A stretch of DNA of 64,000 bases from Agapanthus africanus (lineage: Eukaryota > Streptophyta > Magnoliopsida > Asparagales > Amaryllidaceae). Where the stretch lies: the NCBI GenBank assembly GCA_030015575.1, contig JASDDO010000006.1:204109632-204173631 (forward strand). Direction: 5' to 3'. Every line of letters starts with the position of its first letter. Position 1 is the stretch's first letter. Made by a program: the position numbers and the translations under genes. Below, piece by piece: positions 19,870 through 33,521 of this stretch. Under the pieces are notes generated by a model that was not told where the DNA came from, ran no database searches, and saw only the letters and a program-made list of their open reading frames with translations.

Positions 19870-22800
19870 TGTCACATCCCGAAAAGATGGAACATGACCG
19901 GCACTTAAACTACGAAACGTCTCGAGGCGTACGTAATCTAAGTAAGCCGAAAACCCAGAAATCCAAACCAAGAAAAGTAGTAGAGTGAAGGAAAACCAAT
20001 TTAAAACAAGTAGTTTTAATAGCATAAGCCGAATTATGTGGTTTTTAAAAAAACATCAAATATTTCCTGAAAATTTCGGCTGAGTCTCCTATGTAAATAC
20101 AGGCCCCCAAACGGGATACAACATGAATAGTATACGAAATCAATAAAAAGGCATCCCCAAGCGGGAGCTAGCTCTTCGTCAATCGACGGTCACAACCACA
20201 CAGGCAATATAATATACAACGCCAACGGCGAGGATCAAAATTCAAAAGGAAACTTAAAACCACAAGAAAACCACAGAAATAAAACGCGCGACTCTAAGGT
20301 CGAAGGAATAACCTCACTGGTCTCTATCTCAAAAATAAATACATGTTTGGTTGATGAAACTTCTAGATACAACAGAATAATGATATACAAGATATATAAT
20401 AGGGGTACGATACAAGTAAACCCACCTACTAGCAAATCACCCGAAGGAAACTATGCCCGCAAAGCCGTAATGAAACATGTACGGCAAACCTGCAAGAAAC
20501 TGGGGCACAACGGGGGTGAGTTGCCAACTCGTGAATAGAAAAAAACATCTACGAAAAGAAATCACATAAATAACGCAATCCTAGGTCAATGATCATAATA
20601 TATCCTCAAATATAAGAATAACATGCAACCTATAACAAGGCTAGGGTAGATATCTAACCCGAGTGTAATCTCATGTGCCCGTGTCAGTGCCTCAGGTACC
20701 AATATATCATATGAATGAGGTATTAATGCATGAAAACAGAATACATGTAAATGAAGATCTGTTTTCATAATTTAGTGAGATTTCCTTTGTATTTTTAAAA
20801 TGAGGTATCATAATGAAATCAGCATAAAACAGTGCCTAGCATCGGCACAAAACGTAATCCCAATATCTCGATATCTCTGTATCACAGTCTCTGTACCTCA
20901 ATATCTCGAAATCTCAATATCAGAGTCTCAATATCTAGGGCGCCGTCAGTCCAGACCGGCCCCTACCATCCATCTCAAGACCACAACGGTATCCTCCGGA
21001 TATCCGACGCGTCGGGCAAAATCACCAGTAGGTAGTGCTCCCCTGCCAGGCTCACATCGTCATCATCACGCGCTTCTTGCCCCGGGGTACCTTACCGGGT
21101 CCACCATGTACCCGAAACGGTTCATCCAACTCCTCGAATCGGGTCTCGAAATCCATCAGCAAACTCATGGTGGACGACTCATACATCATGGGAAAAATCG
21201 CACTTTTTATTTAAAAAGAGAGAAATCAGTTTATATAAGTTTTGCGGTTTTCCCCCCAAATCCAGAAAATCTCATGGAAATCCGAATCCAAATCATCAAT
21301 AGCATGTAAAACCATGAATATAGGCATAACAATGAATAACAATATGCATGAAGTGATAAGTAATAACTACAATGTTAAGCTGGCATATAAGGCAGGTATA
21401 CTAATATCATGTCAAATTACTAACTAACAAGCTAAGTCAAGCAATAATATTTTCTAAAGTGTACGTGACATGGCAATTACCGATGAAGATGTGTGTGAGC
21501 CGGCAAGTAAGTGTACGTGGTACATACGCATCATCGGTAATGGTGCTGGTGTCCTAACAATATGATATCAACATTGCAATAAGAAATTATAACATAAGTA
21601 TGCGATGCGAAGCGAACCACAATAATAAGCGGGAGCTGAATACAAGACGCAACTGTAACTAACCTGCATTAATCTAATATAAGTCCTATAATAGTGCCTT
21701 TTGAAATAACACAAATCGCGGTGTTTTGAAAATAAGGGCTACGGTGTTTTTAAGAAAAGATACGTCTTTTGAAATATCCGTAAAATCCCTTGACCTTTCT
21801 TTTAAAATACCCACGATCCGTTAGTTTTGAAATAGGTAGAAATCTAATCTAGTCTGACAACTACACTAAACTATATGGCTGAATTAAAGGTAAGGAAACC
21901 GCCTAGCATCTGAGTCGATACATATATGAATATATATTAGTCGGTGATCCCGCCTCGATACTATCGCATCCGATACCATATCTATAATCAGATATTCCCA
22001 AGTCAAGAGTGCGGATCAATCATCAATATATAGCTCATACGTAAATCCGTCGTACGGCATCCCCAAATCTGGGTACGGGTCAATATCATGTTCATCACAT
22101 TATTCATCTGGTATCTTCTTTATGAAGATCATCATCTGGGTACTGACCTACGTCTAGTACACTACTAAAATCACTATTCACATGGCATCGTCATCCAAAG
22201 ATCCGCTATAACATCAGGCGTATCTCAAATACGAATCCTGCCATATCACCGATCTCATGGCCTCAACTCAAATCTCATCGACTCATCTCAATCCCAAGTA
22301 TCATCCGCAAATCCAGTATGTGAACACCTAGTCCCATACCCAGGTGAACACATAATACATATCCCCATATACGCACAGGTAATAACATAGATGTATGCAT
22401 GTGTATGTGTGCGTGTGTGGGTGTAACAACTACTCTAGGGTTTCGCAACTAACAGTAAACTAATCAATGAACACCTAGAATCTACCTTTATCATCAATTT
22501 TCATATCAACATAATATATATAATCAAAATATATGTGTGTATACGTATTCGTATACATCACCACGAATTGCGGGGGTGCTATACGCCATCCACCCGACTT
22601 CTCCCCGTAGATCTAAATCTACTCACCTGGTCCTCGCTCGCCGGTGCCGACGTCGCCACGCACTTACTTGTCGTCTCGAAGTCCACATGGGGTACCTACA
22701 TATCATAACGCACCGTATTGCATTAAAACCAAATTCGAAATCAAAACGGCATACGAAAATCAAATCGGCACGCGCATCACGCATAGGTCAAAACCTATCG

Positions 22801-23996
22801 CCTACGCATGCAAGAATAGCCAAACCAACCCTCGATGTCGATGTACAAATGTCAAACCATCGAGAAAAACCCAAACAGTCTCATTTGCGCATTCACGAAC
22901 ACTAATTATAATATAAAATATGTTAAAATTCACAAAAACCCCAAATTCACCTTAAAAGCCATTTTTCCGAAAATCTAGCAAGCAAAAATTACCCGTTTTA
23001 GTACAAAACTCGACGTTTAAACAAATCTAGCGGCCATAATACTTATTAAATATCTTAAATAATTCATAAAACAATTTCCCTAATTTAATCCCGATAAATT
23101 TCATTAACCCCAAAATTCTAGTTACAATATACCCAAATTTTAACAATTTTATAGCAAAATTGCACAAACAACAATTTAGCTTTGATTTTCATGAACTAAA
23201 AGCATTAAACCACTCAATATAATACATATAATGACATGGAACCTTAATTAGAATTTTATCTCACCAAAATATAATTATTTTAAAAACCTAGTTTACAATT
23301 TATATAATTATCACAATTTAAATCAACAAAAATGCAAACTAGCAACTTAATTTGATTTAGCAAAACATTGATATGTCAAATACATCCCACACCCATAGTC
23401 TCACAAAACAAAACCCTAACTAGACTTTTCACAAACCCTAATCTAAACCTTCTCTTGCAAACCCACATCTTTCAATTAAACCGCAATTAAGCACCTAACA
23501 AGCTTCATTAAGGAATTTAAATAAAAAAAAAGAATAATGGGTCAAAATTTATACCTCACAAACCATGATCAAACTTGAAATCTTGACCTCCATTTTGAAA
23601 TCCTTGCACCAAGATCCATGCTAAAGGAGATGAGGGAAAATGGGTAGGGCTTTGTTTTGAATTTTAGTTTAGATTTTGATGGGAATTGGTGAATTTTTTT
23701 GAGGGAAAAATGATGGAAGAAGAGGGGAGAGGGGGGCTGCTGTTGGCCTGCAGAATTTGGCCAGGAAATGTAGGGGGGTGAGGGAGGAGAGAGAGTGAGG
23801 TGGAGAAAGTGAGAAGAAAAGTCAAAGTCCACCTTTTACTTCTATCATTCTCTTTTCTTTTCTTTTCTTTTCTTTTGCAAAACAAGTGGGGACAAGAGAG
23901 GGGGGCTGCTGAATTCAGCCAAGGGGGAGGGAAAATAGGGGTGTGTGAGTGTGGGTATGGGTGTGGGGTGATGGAAAATGATAAATACTATATCCC
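19870..23996 (-). repeat. LARD-like element, 5' LTR (incomplete copy, 4,127 bp)
   Basis: It matches 12633-16756 throughout with about 2% substitutions and small indels. It abuts the tail of A-old at about 23996/23997. Confidence 0.85.
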
Positions 23997-24036
23997 TTCG
24001 ATACGCCAGTACATGACCCTAGTGCAAGTGGGAGAT
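23997..24036 (+). pseudogene. A-old: last codons of RNase H and polypurine tract
   Basis: TTCGATACGCCAGTACATG followed by GTGCAAGTGGGAGAT matches the end of E1 pol and its polypurine tract (about 8872-8910). It directly precedes the A-old 3' LTR and confirms that the same + strand element continues on the far side of the LARD-like element. Confidence 0.85.
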
Positions 24037-25043
24037 TGTTAGTGTATATGCCCTAGAGGCCATTACTGTATCATACTAGTATGTATATTACTTAATGGAA
24101 GCTTGGGATATTCACCTTATATTGACATTCTTGCTCAAAATAGTAGTATGCTACTTGGTTTGTTTCTACTTTAATGTGTACATGTGTTTCTTATAGCATA
24201 TCGCCTTTACACATTAGTGGAGCCCTTAGGATCTTTGCTTGATTACCAGCGTTGTGATGGTAGTCACACTCGTGGGGTTGGGTAATCCACAAGCACATCC
24301 TTATGCAGGTCCCTAGTCGTAGGACTATCGAGATAGGGTATCGATACTCCGGAGTAGACTAGCGTATGCGCTTCTCATCCCAGCTTGGGAGACGGTCTGT
24401 CCCACAGCCGTCAGTATGTCGTACTTGAGATAGTATGCGGGTGCTCGTTAGGTTACGAGTACACTGGACAGGACTCGTCGGGAATTGTTGGTTGGTATTA
24501 TACCTATCGTCAGTTATCAGTTCCCAGGTGACATGAGTACAGCTTAGTCCGTTGACTTGACACTGTCACTTCGCCTCGAGTGTGTTCCCACTGTACTTAG
24601 ATTGCTACCTTACCATGGCTCAAAGGAGTCGTGCAAAGTGGTAGCAGTTGGGCGCAGTCCCGAAGCACTTGGAGGCAATGACGATTAGACAAGATTCGTC
24701 TCTCCCAGTATTGGGGGTTGATATCACGCTGTGTCTAGGAGAGCCATTACACAAAGTCCCTGGCCAGGGCAAGCGAGATAGAATGGTAGGTTTCCAGTGT
24801 TATCTCAGGGTGTTCTGGGCTACACTCCGACACGACTTGTACCGCTATTAGGGGACTGACGTTTACCGCCCCCTAGGCCTGCCATGCGATGTTCTTAGAC
24901 GAATAGACCGGACTGTACGGAGACTGTCACATTCAGGGTCAGTAGGAGTTCAGATGGGTTTACCTCGTCAGTCTTCTTATCGGCATCTACCCGGGGACCG
25001 TTACGTACAGCTAGTGCCGCTTGCGGTCTGTGGTTAAACCCAT
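24037..25043 (+). repeat. A-old 3' LTR, first part
   Basis: It starts TGTTAGTGTATATGCCC straight after the polypurine tract and follows the E1 LTR to about GGTTAAACCCA. There a - strand A fragment (A3) intervenes, and the LTR resumes at 29372. Confidence 0.9.
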
Positions 25044-27066
25044 TAGGTACACCTTTCTAGACACCTACTAGGTTTATAGCATTGATCGTTAAGTGAAATA
25101 ATCTCCCGAGAGTAATCCAACTCATCAGTGGGATCGGGATCCAACTGTCATTGTATAATAACCCAGATGGAATCCACTCTAGTCACCACACTCCAGAAGG
25201 TATGCTAAATCTGCAAGTTTCAGTACTTTTGAAACTCCCGATGTGGTTTTTGCCCCTAGGACCCAAGTGACCTTGACGAATAATCAACAAATCAAAAGGT
25301 CCTAGTCAAGTTCAACCCGTCGTTATCCAGGATTGCATTAGACCCGCCCGCTTGATCCTTGACGAATAATCAACAAAATCATGCGACCGTCCTAACCAAT
25401 CGCATCTATCAGTGCAACAGAGAATTATTACTCAGCTACCGTTCACTGTGTCTTGACGAATAATCAACTAACGCAGCACGAATACTAAGTATTAATTATC
25501 TGAAACGACGGAGGGCTACGGCTGGGTTTTTGGCGAAAAACCCGTTAACGTAATGAACTTGATATCGTTGAAGGAACGTGATACACCTTTTTGAAAATAT
25601 AGTGGCGAAAACTTTTGCTAAAGAGGTCACTCCCTGTGAAGGGATCTCGGCTCTTTCCTCGTCGAATGAGGTGCAGGATATTCCAAATTGAATACCTCGA
25701 TGCAAAGCAAGAATAATCGACTATAGTGAAGTTATTACCCTGACGCAAATTTTTGTCCAAGGGGTCACTCCCGATGAAGGGATCTCGGCCCTTGCCTCGT
25801 CGACTGAGGTGCTGGGCATTCATAATCGAATACCTCGATGCAAAACAAAAATGAACGTCCTTGCAATAACAGCTTTTTGAAAAACTTGTTCCAACAACGT
25901 CTTTTTGGTTTATTTTCTTGCATTAGTTCTTTTAATGCGTCCCATCATTTAAATCCTACCATTGCAGAAAACAACCAAAATATGACGTACGCTTATGCCA
26001 TTCGCATTCGCCACGGGGCCCCGTCATCACCCGTTAGGTTACTTAACTAACGACAGAGCGGGGGCTGGGCTAGCGCGGCTGTAAAACATAAGCAACGCCT
26101 AAATAGTTATTATATATTGATATACAGCAATGATAGCCAATCCAGATCACAGATGAACACTTTGGATATACTAGGAACCCGCGATTCGTTCGAGCCTGCA
26201 ACGAAAAGCGGATTACACGGTCGCGATGAATAGCCAAAACCCCACCCAAGACCCCTACGGATGCGGCAAACTACCCGCCAAGTACCCGAAGCGAAGCAAC
26301 GTCCCTCAACGCCATGAGTAGGCCACTCGGCACTTCGAGATACCCGGTAGTTTGTGCACCCCCTCCATGGGTCTATCCTAGGAGCAAAAACAGTAAAAAG
26401 AATTATACAATGACGGCTACAACCCCGACCAGGTTGTGCGGCCATACAAATAATATTACATCAATTTACAAATTTATTACATGAATGAAAGAAAAAGAAA
26501 CTCTCATCTCACATCCACCCCGGCTATTCATCCGCGACAATCCAACGAGTTCATATACACAAACCATCAACAACACGGATCACAGATATGTATAACCCCC
26601 ACTAATCGACGTATAGCGATTAGTAGACGTTCAATGCACATGTAACATTACAGAGATAACCATTAGCCAAAGTCTACAGAACATCGACCAAAAATACGGA
26701 TTTATGAGCCCCAAAAACAAATTTTGCTTTCTGGAAAATCTGGGCAGAAAAGTCATATACCAAAAATCCCAAAATACCCCTCTAAGAAAACTGCAAGAAA
26801 AAGATTCCTCAACAGAGCCAACTCCGCCGCGGTTCCGCGGCATAAGCAAGCTTATGCCGCGGAAACACGGCGCTTTGGACGAGTTGGGGGATGAAATTTC
26901 TCCAGTTTTCTAACAAAAGCCTGAGCCGATTTTTAGTATATGATTTTTTAATTTTGGAACAGTTCTAAAATTCGGCAGGAACTGAATTTTTCGGGGTAAT
27001 TTTGCGGGTTTTCGTCCGGTCGATATTCTTAATACTTTGCTAACATGCTAGGGTGTGTTTATTTAG
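25044..27066 (-). other. A3 leader with triple-loop array and hairpins
   Basis: There are three hairpins with loop core TTGTTGATTATTCGTCAAGG (- strand). They are 25256-25305 (CTAGGACC/GGTCCTAG, perfect 8 bp), 25349-25385 (CGCTTGAT/ATCATGCG, one mismatch) and 25446-25476 (CTGTGT/ACGCAG, one mismatch). The conserved palindrome is at 26023-26034 and hairpin a at 26835-26862. A frame on the - strand at 26110-26445 matches the E1 leader frame at 3502-3807 but is probably not coding. Confidence 0.75.
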
Positions 27067-27078
27067 GCTCTGATACCA
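27067..27078 (-). other. A3 primer-binding site
   Basis: GCTCTGATACCA is the reverse complement of TGGTATCAGAGC, one base from the LTR that starts at 27080. Confidence 0.92.
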
Positions 27079-27079
27079 C

Positions 27080-29371
27080 TGTTAGGTCCACGTTACCTCT
27101 CCCTGTACTTTCGGGGTTGCGGAAACGGTAAAACAAATTTTTTTTTAGACTTGGCAACATGGACCGTAAAAGCCGGATCTTTGCTAAACAATACACTAGC
27201 ATCCTAACTAGAGATTTATCTACTCGGTTAGGGGTTATACCTCAACTTGAAATCCTTCTCTTCTTCTTGTTCTTCTCCTTGCTTGCTCCAAGGGTTGATC
27301 CGGACTTTGGTCACTCAACTTGAACTCCTTCTCTTCTTGTTGTTCTTCTCCTTGCTTGCTCCGAGGGTTGATCCGGACTTTGGTCACCTCCGCGGCCTCC
27401 TTGAGTCGAAGACGATCCACCCGAGAGATGTGCACCAAGCTCCACCTCGAGCCGAGATAACTAGGGCAAAGTGATTGCTAATCTAGAAGCCCTAGGTTGT
27501 GTAGAAATAATCAATGGATGGTTTTGTCTTTGTGGGATCTTTATCTCTCAACACATGAGATCAAAAGATGAATCAAGAGGAGGAAGAAGAAGGAGGAGCA
27601 ACAACCATGGTTCTTTTCTTTTCTTCTCACTTGAAAAAACCAAGAGAGAGAATGAGAAAGAAATTATGATCCAAAGAAAAGTAACCATGGTTGCAATAAT
27701 GAAAAACCAACATCATTACTAATCCAATCAAGATAAAGTTTGATGGCTACATTGAAATGACCATTATCATAATCCAAAAGAAAAAGAAAATGAAAAGAAG
27801 AATGTAGATCCCTCTTGAAAGTCAATGGTCAACACGGTCAACCGGTCAACAAAGTCAAGAGAGGTCAACGGGGTCAAATGGTCAATGCAATTAGCCATCA
27901 TAAAATTATCACTAAAAGGATTAGTAAATGATATCCGCGGCTCATAATGGTTTTGACCAAACGAACTGTCAAAACCCTAATGAGTCCGCCTCAAAATGGT
28001 TTTGACCGAATCAACTGTCAAAACCCTAATGGGCCTGCCACATAACGGTTTTGGCCGAACCAACTGCCAAAACCCTAATGAGGCACCTCCTCCTTCACCG
28101 CTCCGGAAAACTGTGCATACACACCTGCATCCGTATTCCGTAGAATGCGGATGCACAGAAGACAAAACAAATCCATCCGTACAATACTAGGATCCGGCTT
28201 AAACCAAAGCCCATTAGTACTGCCTGCCCGAACACCATACGCATACAAGTGTACGTAAGTGATCGAAGGCCTGCCGTAAAACCATACGGCTTCTACACGT
28301 TTCGCTCAGTGCAGGGAAACTCTCTGTGTGGGACTCTAAAGACTCGACACTACGCTGGCAGTGGGTTTAACCACAGACCGCAAGCGGCACTAGCTGTACG
28401 TAACGGTCCCCAGGTAGATGTCGATAAGAAGGCCGATGAGGTGAACCCATCCGAACTCCTACTGAGCCTGTATGTGACAATCTCCGTACAGTCCGGTCTA
28501 TTCGTCTGATACATCGCATGGCGGGCCTAGGGGGCGGTAAACGTCAGTCCCCTAATAGCGGTACAAGTCGTGTCGGAGTGAAGCCCAATACACCCTGAGA
28601 TAACACTGGAAACCTACCAGTATATCTCGCTTGCCCTGGCCAGGGACTACTCGTGTAATGGCTCTCCTAGACACAGCGCGATGTCAACCCCCAATACCGG
28701 GAGAGACGAATCCTGTTTAACCGTCACTGCCTCCAAGTGCTTCGGGACTGCTCCCAACTACTACCTGTTTGCACGACTCAGTAGAGCCGTGGTAGGGTAG
28801 TAATCAAAGAACAGTGGGAACACACTCGAGGCGAAGTGACAGTGTCAAGTCAGCGGACTAAGCTGTACTCATGTCACCTGGGAACTGATAACTGACGATA
28901 GGTATAATACCAACCATCAGTTCCCGACGAGTCTTGTCCAGTGTACTCGTAACCTAACGAGCACCCGCATACTATCTCAAGTACGACGTACCGACGGCTG
29001 TGGGACAAACCGTCTCCCGTGCTGGGATGAGAAGCGCATACGCTAGTCTACTCCGGAGTATCGATGCCCTATCTTGATACTCCCACGACTAGGGACGTGT
29101 ATAAGGATGTGCTTGTAGATTACCCAGCCCCCACGAATGTGATCGCCATCACAACGCCGGTAATCAAGCATAGGTCCTAAGGGCTCTACTAATGCGTATA
29201 GGTGATATAATAAATAAACACACATGTACACATTAAAGCAGAGACAAACCAAGTAGCATACTACTATATTGAGCAAGATTGTCTGTACAACTGTGAATAT
29301 CCCAAGCTTCCATCAAGTAATATACATACTAGTATGATACAGTAATGGCCTCTAGGGCATATACACTAACA
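27080..29371 (-). repeat. A3 5' LTR (2,292 bp)
   Basis: On the + strand it runs from TGTTAGGTCCACG to ATATACACTAACA. It is a longer variant of the family A LTR. It contains eight GTCAA (W-box TTGAC on the - strand) between about 27821 and 27885, and the conserved palindrome CCTGGCCAGG near 28638. Confidence 0.9.
27821..27885 (-). promoter_or_regulatory. W-box cluster in A3 LTR (eight cores)
   Basis: Eight GTCAA occur in about 65 bp, all in the same orientation. This is the largest of the family A clusters; E1 has five and A-old six. Confidence 0.6.
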
Positions 29372-30358
29372 ATTCGCCTTTAGGCAAAATGAGTAGAGGT
29401 CATATGGTTTTGCGACGGGGTTCGTTCACATCCGTGCACTTATGCACGTTTGGTGTCCGGACAGCTTATACTAGCGGGCTTTGGTTTAAGCCGGATCCTA
29501 GTATATGTTTTGGGATTGGTTTTATCTCTTTGTATTCGTGTTCCTCGGAACACGGATACGGGTGTGTATGCACAGTTGACTGAGGCAGAGGCAGAGGACT
29601 TTCATTAGGGTTGATGACCATTGTCATTTTCTTAACCCTAATGTTTATGTGTGAAATATGATTATTAATATTAGTTAATTATAATTGTGTTATGGTTAGG
29701 GTTGTTGACCATTTGACCATGGTTGACTTGTTGACCTATGTTGACATATTGACCACATCATTTCATATGAAAGATGCTCTTTGATTCTTGCAAAAGTAAT
29801 TAATGTGAAATGATAATGGTCATTTCAAGATTAACCATCACAATTATCTTTAGCTAATTATTTATTTATCATAATTCACATATATGTGAGAAGGTTAGCT
29901 TAATCTTCTCATTCTATCATTCTCATTCTCTCTCATCCTCTTCCTCTCTCTCAAAGCTCTCCCCTCTCATGAGTTGAGAACCATTGATCTTGAGATAAAA
30001 CCTTCAAAATTACTCTCTACTTTTTCTAAGGTTCTGGGTTTAGCACACTAAGCACCTTAGTTACTTCTAGTTTGAGTTTGGAGCCAAAGGTAGAGGCCCT
30101 CGGGTGGATCTTTCTTTGGCAAGAGAAGGCGACGAGGAGAACCCATTCATCCCACTCCAAGGAGCAAGAAGAGAAGGACTTCAAGACTTAGGTATAACCC
30201 CTTAACCGAGTAGCTAACTCTTTTAGCTTGGTAGTTAGTTTATGTTTAGCAAAGATCCTTCCTTTGATTAGTCCATGTTGCCTAGTGTTGTAAAAATCAA
30301 ATTTTTCATAACGTTTCCGCCTCCCCGTAAGCACCGGGGTGGGCAACGTGGACTTACA
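29372..30358 (+). repeat. A-old 3' LTR, second part
   Basis: It resumes at ATTCGCCTTTAGGCAAAA and ends GTGGACTTACA at 30358. It holds six TTGAC W-box cores at 29705-29753. Immediately after it, the sequence is the interior of a family B LTR on the - strand, so A-old inserted into the 3' LTR of B-m1. Confidence 0.9.
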
Positions 30359-30589
30359 CCGTGGCCCCACTATTATGATCTCATCATAGTCCTAGTAGTC
30401 GAGTACATTTCCTGAGGGCTTTATCAACATGTAATATAGAGACAATCAGAGTACATGTTAAGATAAAGTACAACCAGATAGCGTACTATCATGTCGAGCA
30501 ATAAATTCCTCCCTATATATGTCCAAGCATCCCGTACAATATACATCGTATGTACAGTAATGGCCTCTAGGGCATATATATAACTAACA
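30359..30589 (-). repeat. B-m1 3' LTR (part)
   Basis: It matches the reverse complement of the first 230 or so bases of the family B LTR (TGTTAGTTATAT...GCCCTAGAGGCC). The rest of this LTR should lie left of A-old, outside the window. Confidence 0.85.
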
Positions 30590-30604
30590 ATCTCCCACTT
30601 GCAC
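30590..30604 (-). other. B-m1 polypurine tract
   Basis: ATCTCCCACTTGCAC is the reverse complement of GTGCAAGTGGGAGAT and adjoins the LTR end. Confidence 0.85.
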
Positions 30605-33521
30605 TTGGGCCATCTGTTGTGGTATCACATACCCAACAATTAGCTGTGGTTGAAGTATCTCATACTCAACCATCCCATAAAAGTCTCTACTGGGAAAAAG
30701 GCCTTTGTGAGTGGATCTGCGCTGTTGTCCTCTGTGTCTACTCTCCTAACCTCGATCTCCCTGGAGATCAACCATCTCCATGATCAGGTGATACTGCCTA
30801 AGAATTATATCTGGATTTCTGATGGGACGGGAGTTCCTTGGCTAAAGCCACAACTCCATTGTCACATAATGGCAGGAACCGAGTTTATCTCATGAACTAT
30901 TATCTATATCCAGACTGCCTCTTTGGTAGCATCCTTGGTAACGATGTATCTTGCCTTTAATCGTCTAGTAAGTCACGGTATCTAGCTTGGAACTCTTCCA
31001 ACATACCATCACTCCACTAAGGGTAAAGATAATGCCTGCGACTGACTTTCAGTCGTCCTTATCATCCTGAAACCTTTCCAGTGAATCTCCCCAGGATCGA
31101 TTGATACCATCTCACTACAACCAGTGAGTATCCTAACATCCAATTAGATCTATCTCATAGATCCAAAACCCAGGATTTAGGAGGTATCACTTCGATCCTA
31201 TATGGAGAATCCTTGTGATAAGCGGAGATTGACCAAGCGTAGCAAAGGAAACTCCTTCCCTATCAAGAGTATGTCATCCACGTACTCTACGAGGATCACC
31301 ACCATACTCTCTACTACCTTTTTGTATATACAAGGTTCATCTACCATTTTGATGAAGTCAAAATTTTTTACTACCACATCAAAACAGACGTTCCAACTCC
31401 GCGATGCCTGATTTATCACATAAAACATCTTGCTCACGTTTCCGCTGCTCCCACTGTCTACGAAGCCCTCTGGCTGTGTACTTATAGACGCTCTCTTCCA
31501 AATTACCATTTAGAAAAGTAGTCATGACACCCAACCGCCAGATATCGTAGTCATGGTATGGAGCCGTGGCAAGTAGGATCTGGATGGACTTAAGCATAGC
31601 TTTGAAAGTCTCAACTTTTCCATGTACACTAAGTAATCTTCTCAAGATATACTTGTTCCTGATGGGGATTTAACCCTTCAGATAAAGCAACCAAAATCCA
31701 TACTTTGTTGGTGTATAAGGATTCCATCTCAGATCGCTAAGCATCCAGCCATTCTTACAGAGTCCCACTCCTGATGGCCTGCTCGAAACTAGTTAGGTCA
31801 TCATCTCATGATGCAATCCTCGCTCCCACTGCCATTGAGAAATCTGAAGTATCTCTCAGATGGGTGAGGAATCTTACTAGATCGGCGGAGAGGCTGAGGT
31901 TCGTTGGAAACTACTGAATCCTTTGGTTCTACCAAATCATTAGCTGCAGTTTGTATAGCTGGAACTCTTTCCAGTTCTACCTCATGATCAATAATTTCTT
32001 CACAAGAAAATCCCTTTCACAAAGGTGGCATGTTGAGAAACAAAACATCTTTTGTTCCTCGGTTAGGTAGAAGATATTCCCTTGCGAATACTTGGGATAT
32101 CCAACAAACTTCCACAGAACTGACTTTGCCTCGAGCTTGTCCGGATTTTGCTTTTGACATAGGCCGGACAACCCCAAATCTTAACATCTTTAAGAGATGG
32201 GCTCTTCACACACCATATCATATATGGAGTGGTAGGCAACTGATTTTATTGGAACCCTATTCAATAGGTATGCAGCTTCACAAGTGCATAACTCCCAAAA
32301 GGAAATAGGCTACTCAGTAGTACTCATCATAGAGCACACCATATCATATAGGGTGTAATTGCTCCGCCCCGATACACCGAGGTGCTGTGGTGTATTCGGA
32401 GGAGTAATGCTGAGAGAGAATCTCATTCTCCTTTAGAATAGTCCATGAATCCCGTGCTCAAGTATTCTCCTCCTTGATCTCATCAAAGGACATAATACTT
32501 ATACCCGTTTTTGGTTCTCTACTTCTAACTTATATTCATTGAATTTCTCAAAAGTTCCAGACTTGTGTTTCAACAAGAACATATGTCCGGATCTTGAGAG
32601 ATAATCAGTGAATGTAATGAAGTACAAAGAACTGATCCTGGCATATATAGACAGGGGACTTTCATACATCAGCATGTATCAATTCCAAGAGTTCACTAAC
32701 TCTTTCTCTCTTTCCAATAAACGGAGCTGTGGTCATCTTATCTTTGTGACATGACTGGCAAGTTTTACAAGATTTAAATCCAAACTAATTTAAATATGCA
32801 TCTATATCTAACTTCAGCTAGTCGGGTCGCATTGATATGACCTAGTCTACAATGCCTCAAGAAGGATTCGTTCATTTCTGAACTCTTCCTCTTGTATGTG
32901 TTCTGTACGTTAAGAACTGTGGTTTGATTTAGAATGTCTATGCTTTTAGATAACATGCCTGAACCGATCAACTCTTGATATAGGAAATGTTCAAAACATT
33001 ATCCAACAATGCAAAATTATATCCTTCTTTACTAATAAAGAGACTGATATGATGTTGTATATCAGGTTCGGTATCTAATAACATTCGTTCAGAATCAATG
33101 TATTCTGGTAATACAGGGTAATAACTACCAACAGACTTGGCTGCAACACTTGCACCGTTTCTAGCTCATGAAATTTATCACCCGTTCTCAGTTCTCTACC
33201 TGTCTGTAGCCTATGTAACAAATTACATATGTGGGATCCTGATCCGGTATCAAATACCCAGGACGTAAAGGATATTGAGAAACAGTTCTGTGTAATGAAC
33301 ACACCCGAAGAAGATACATCAGCATGTACTTTCTTCGTTTAGGCGGCATGGGAATTCTGGTAATCCCTTATTTCCTGCTCTGTCTTATAACAATTATAAG
33401 TTGGAGCGGGATCAACGTTCCCTAGCGCAGTATAACAAGCGGGTTTGGACAATACATCCGTATTATTATCTTGATTAAGGCGTGGCATAGTCGCAACCAG
33501 GAGAGAGAGAGAAGAAAACAC
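30605..33521 (-). pseudogene. B-m1 degraded gag-pol region
   Basis: Remnants of a Copia polyprotein are recognisable in family A order: RT with a Y-V-D-D-I-L-L-I-G block near 31230-31300 and an A-M-L-K-S-I-Q-I-L-L-A block near 31560-31600; integrase and GAG-pre-integrase remnants near 32400-32960; protease-region S-W-V-F-D-T-G-S-G-S-H-I-C near 33225-33270; and a short Gag remnant near 33340-33500. The region is far more decayed than in family A, with many breaks (well over ten). The same pattern of decay is seen in B-p and largely in B-m2, so the family probably spread in this state. Confidence 0.85.

Larger units (their letters stand above)
12633..23996 (-). mobile_element. LARD-like non-autonomous LTR element
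   Basis: Two very long, similar LTRs (4,530 bp, and an incomplete copy of 4,127 bp) flank only 2.7 kb of internal DNA without recognisable pol. The orientation is minus: the polypurine tract (read as GGGGACCGAATTTCTTTAAG then six or more G, then AAGAT) lies beside the left LTR, and an initiator-Met-like primer site (TGGTATCA) lies beside the right LTR. LTR ends read TGTAATG...TGACA. The polypurine region resembles that of Tekay/Del-type Ty3/Gypsy elements. Long LTRs with a short non-coding core fit the definition of LARDs (large retrotransposon derivatives). LTR divergence is about 2% by eye, so roughly 0.8 million years. It sits in the RT region of A-old. The copy is incomplete at its right end, so its target duplication cannot be seen. 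Confidence 0.82.
25044..29371 (-). mobile_element. A3: - strand Copia-A fragment (5' LTR plus leader)
   Basis: This is a partial element: leader at 25044-27066, primer site, and a complete 5' LTR at 27080-29371. No gag-pol or 3' LTR is present. It sits within the 3' LTR of A-old in opposite orientation, and its LTR terminus TGTTAG...TAACA is exact at 29371. The leader keeps the main hairpins of the family with different stem bases. Confidence 0.88.

Noticed and set aside
27241-27480. Small frames with Leu- and Phe-rich translation near the A3 LTR end
   Set aside because: They come from CT-rich LTR sequence with a local duplication and have no homologue in other frames or copies that would support a gene.
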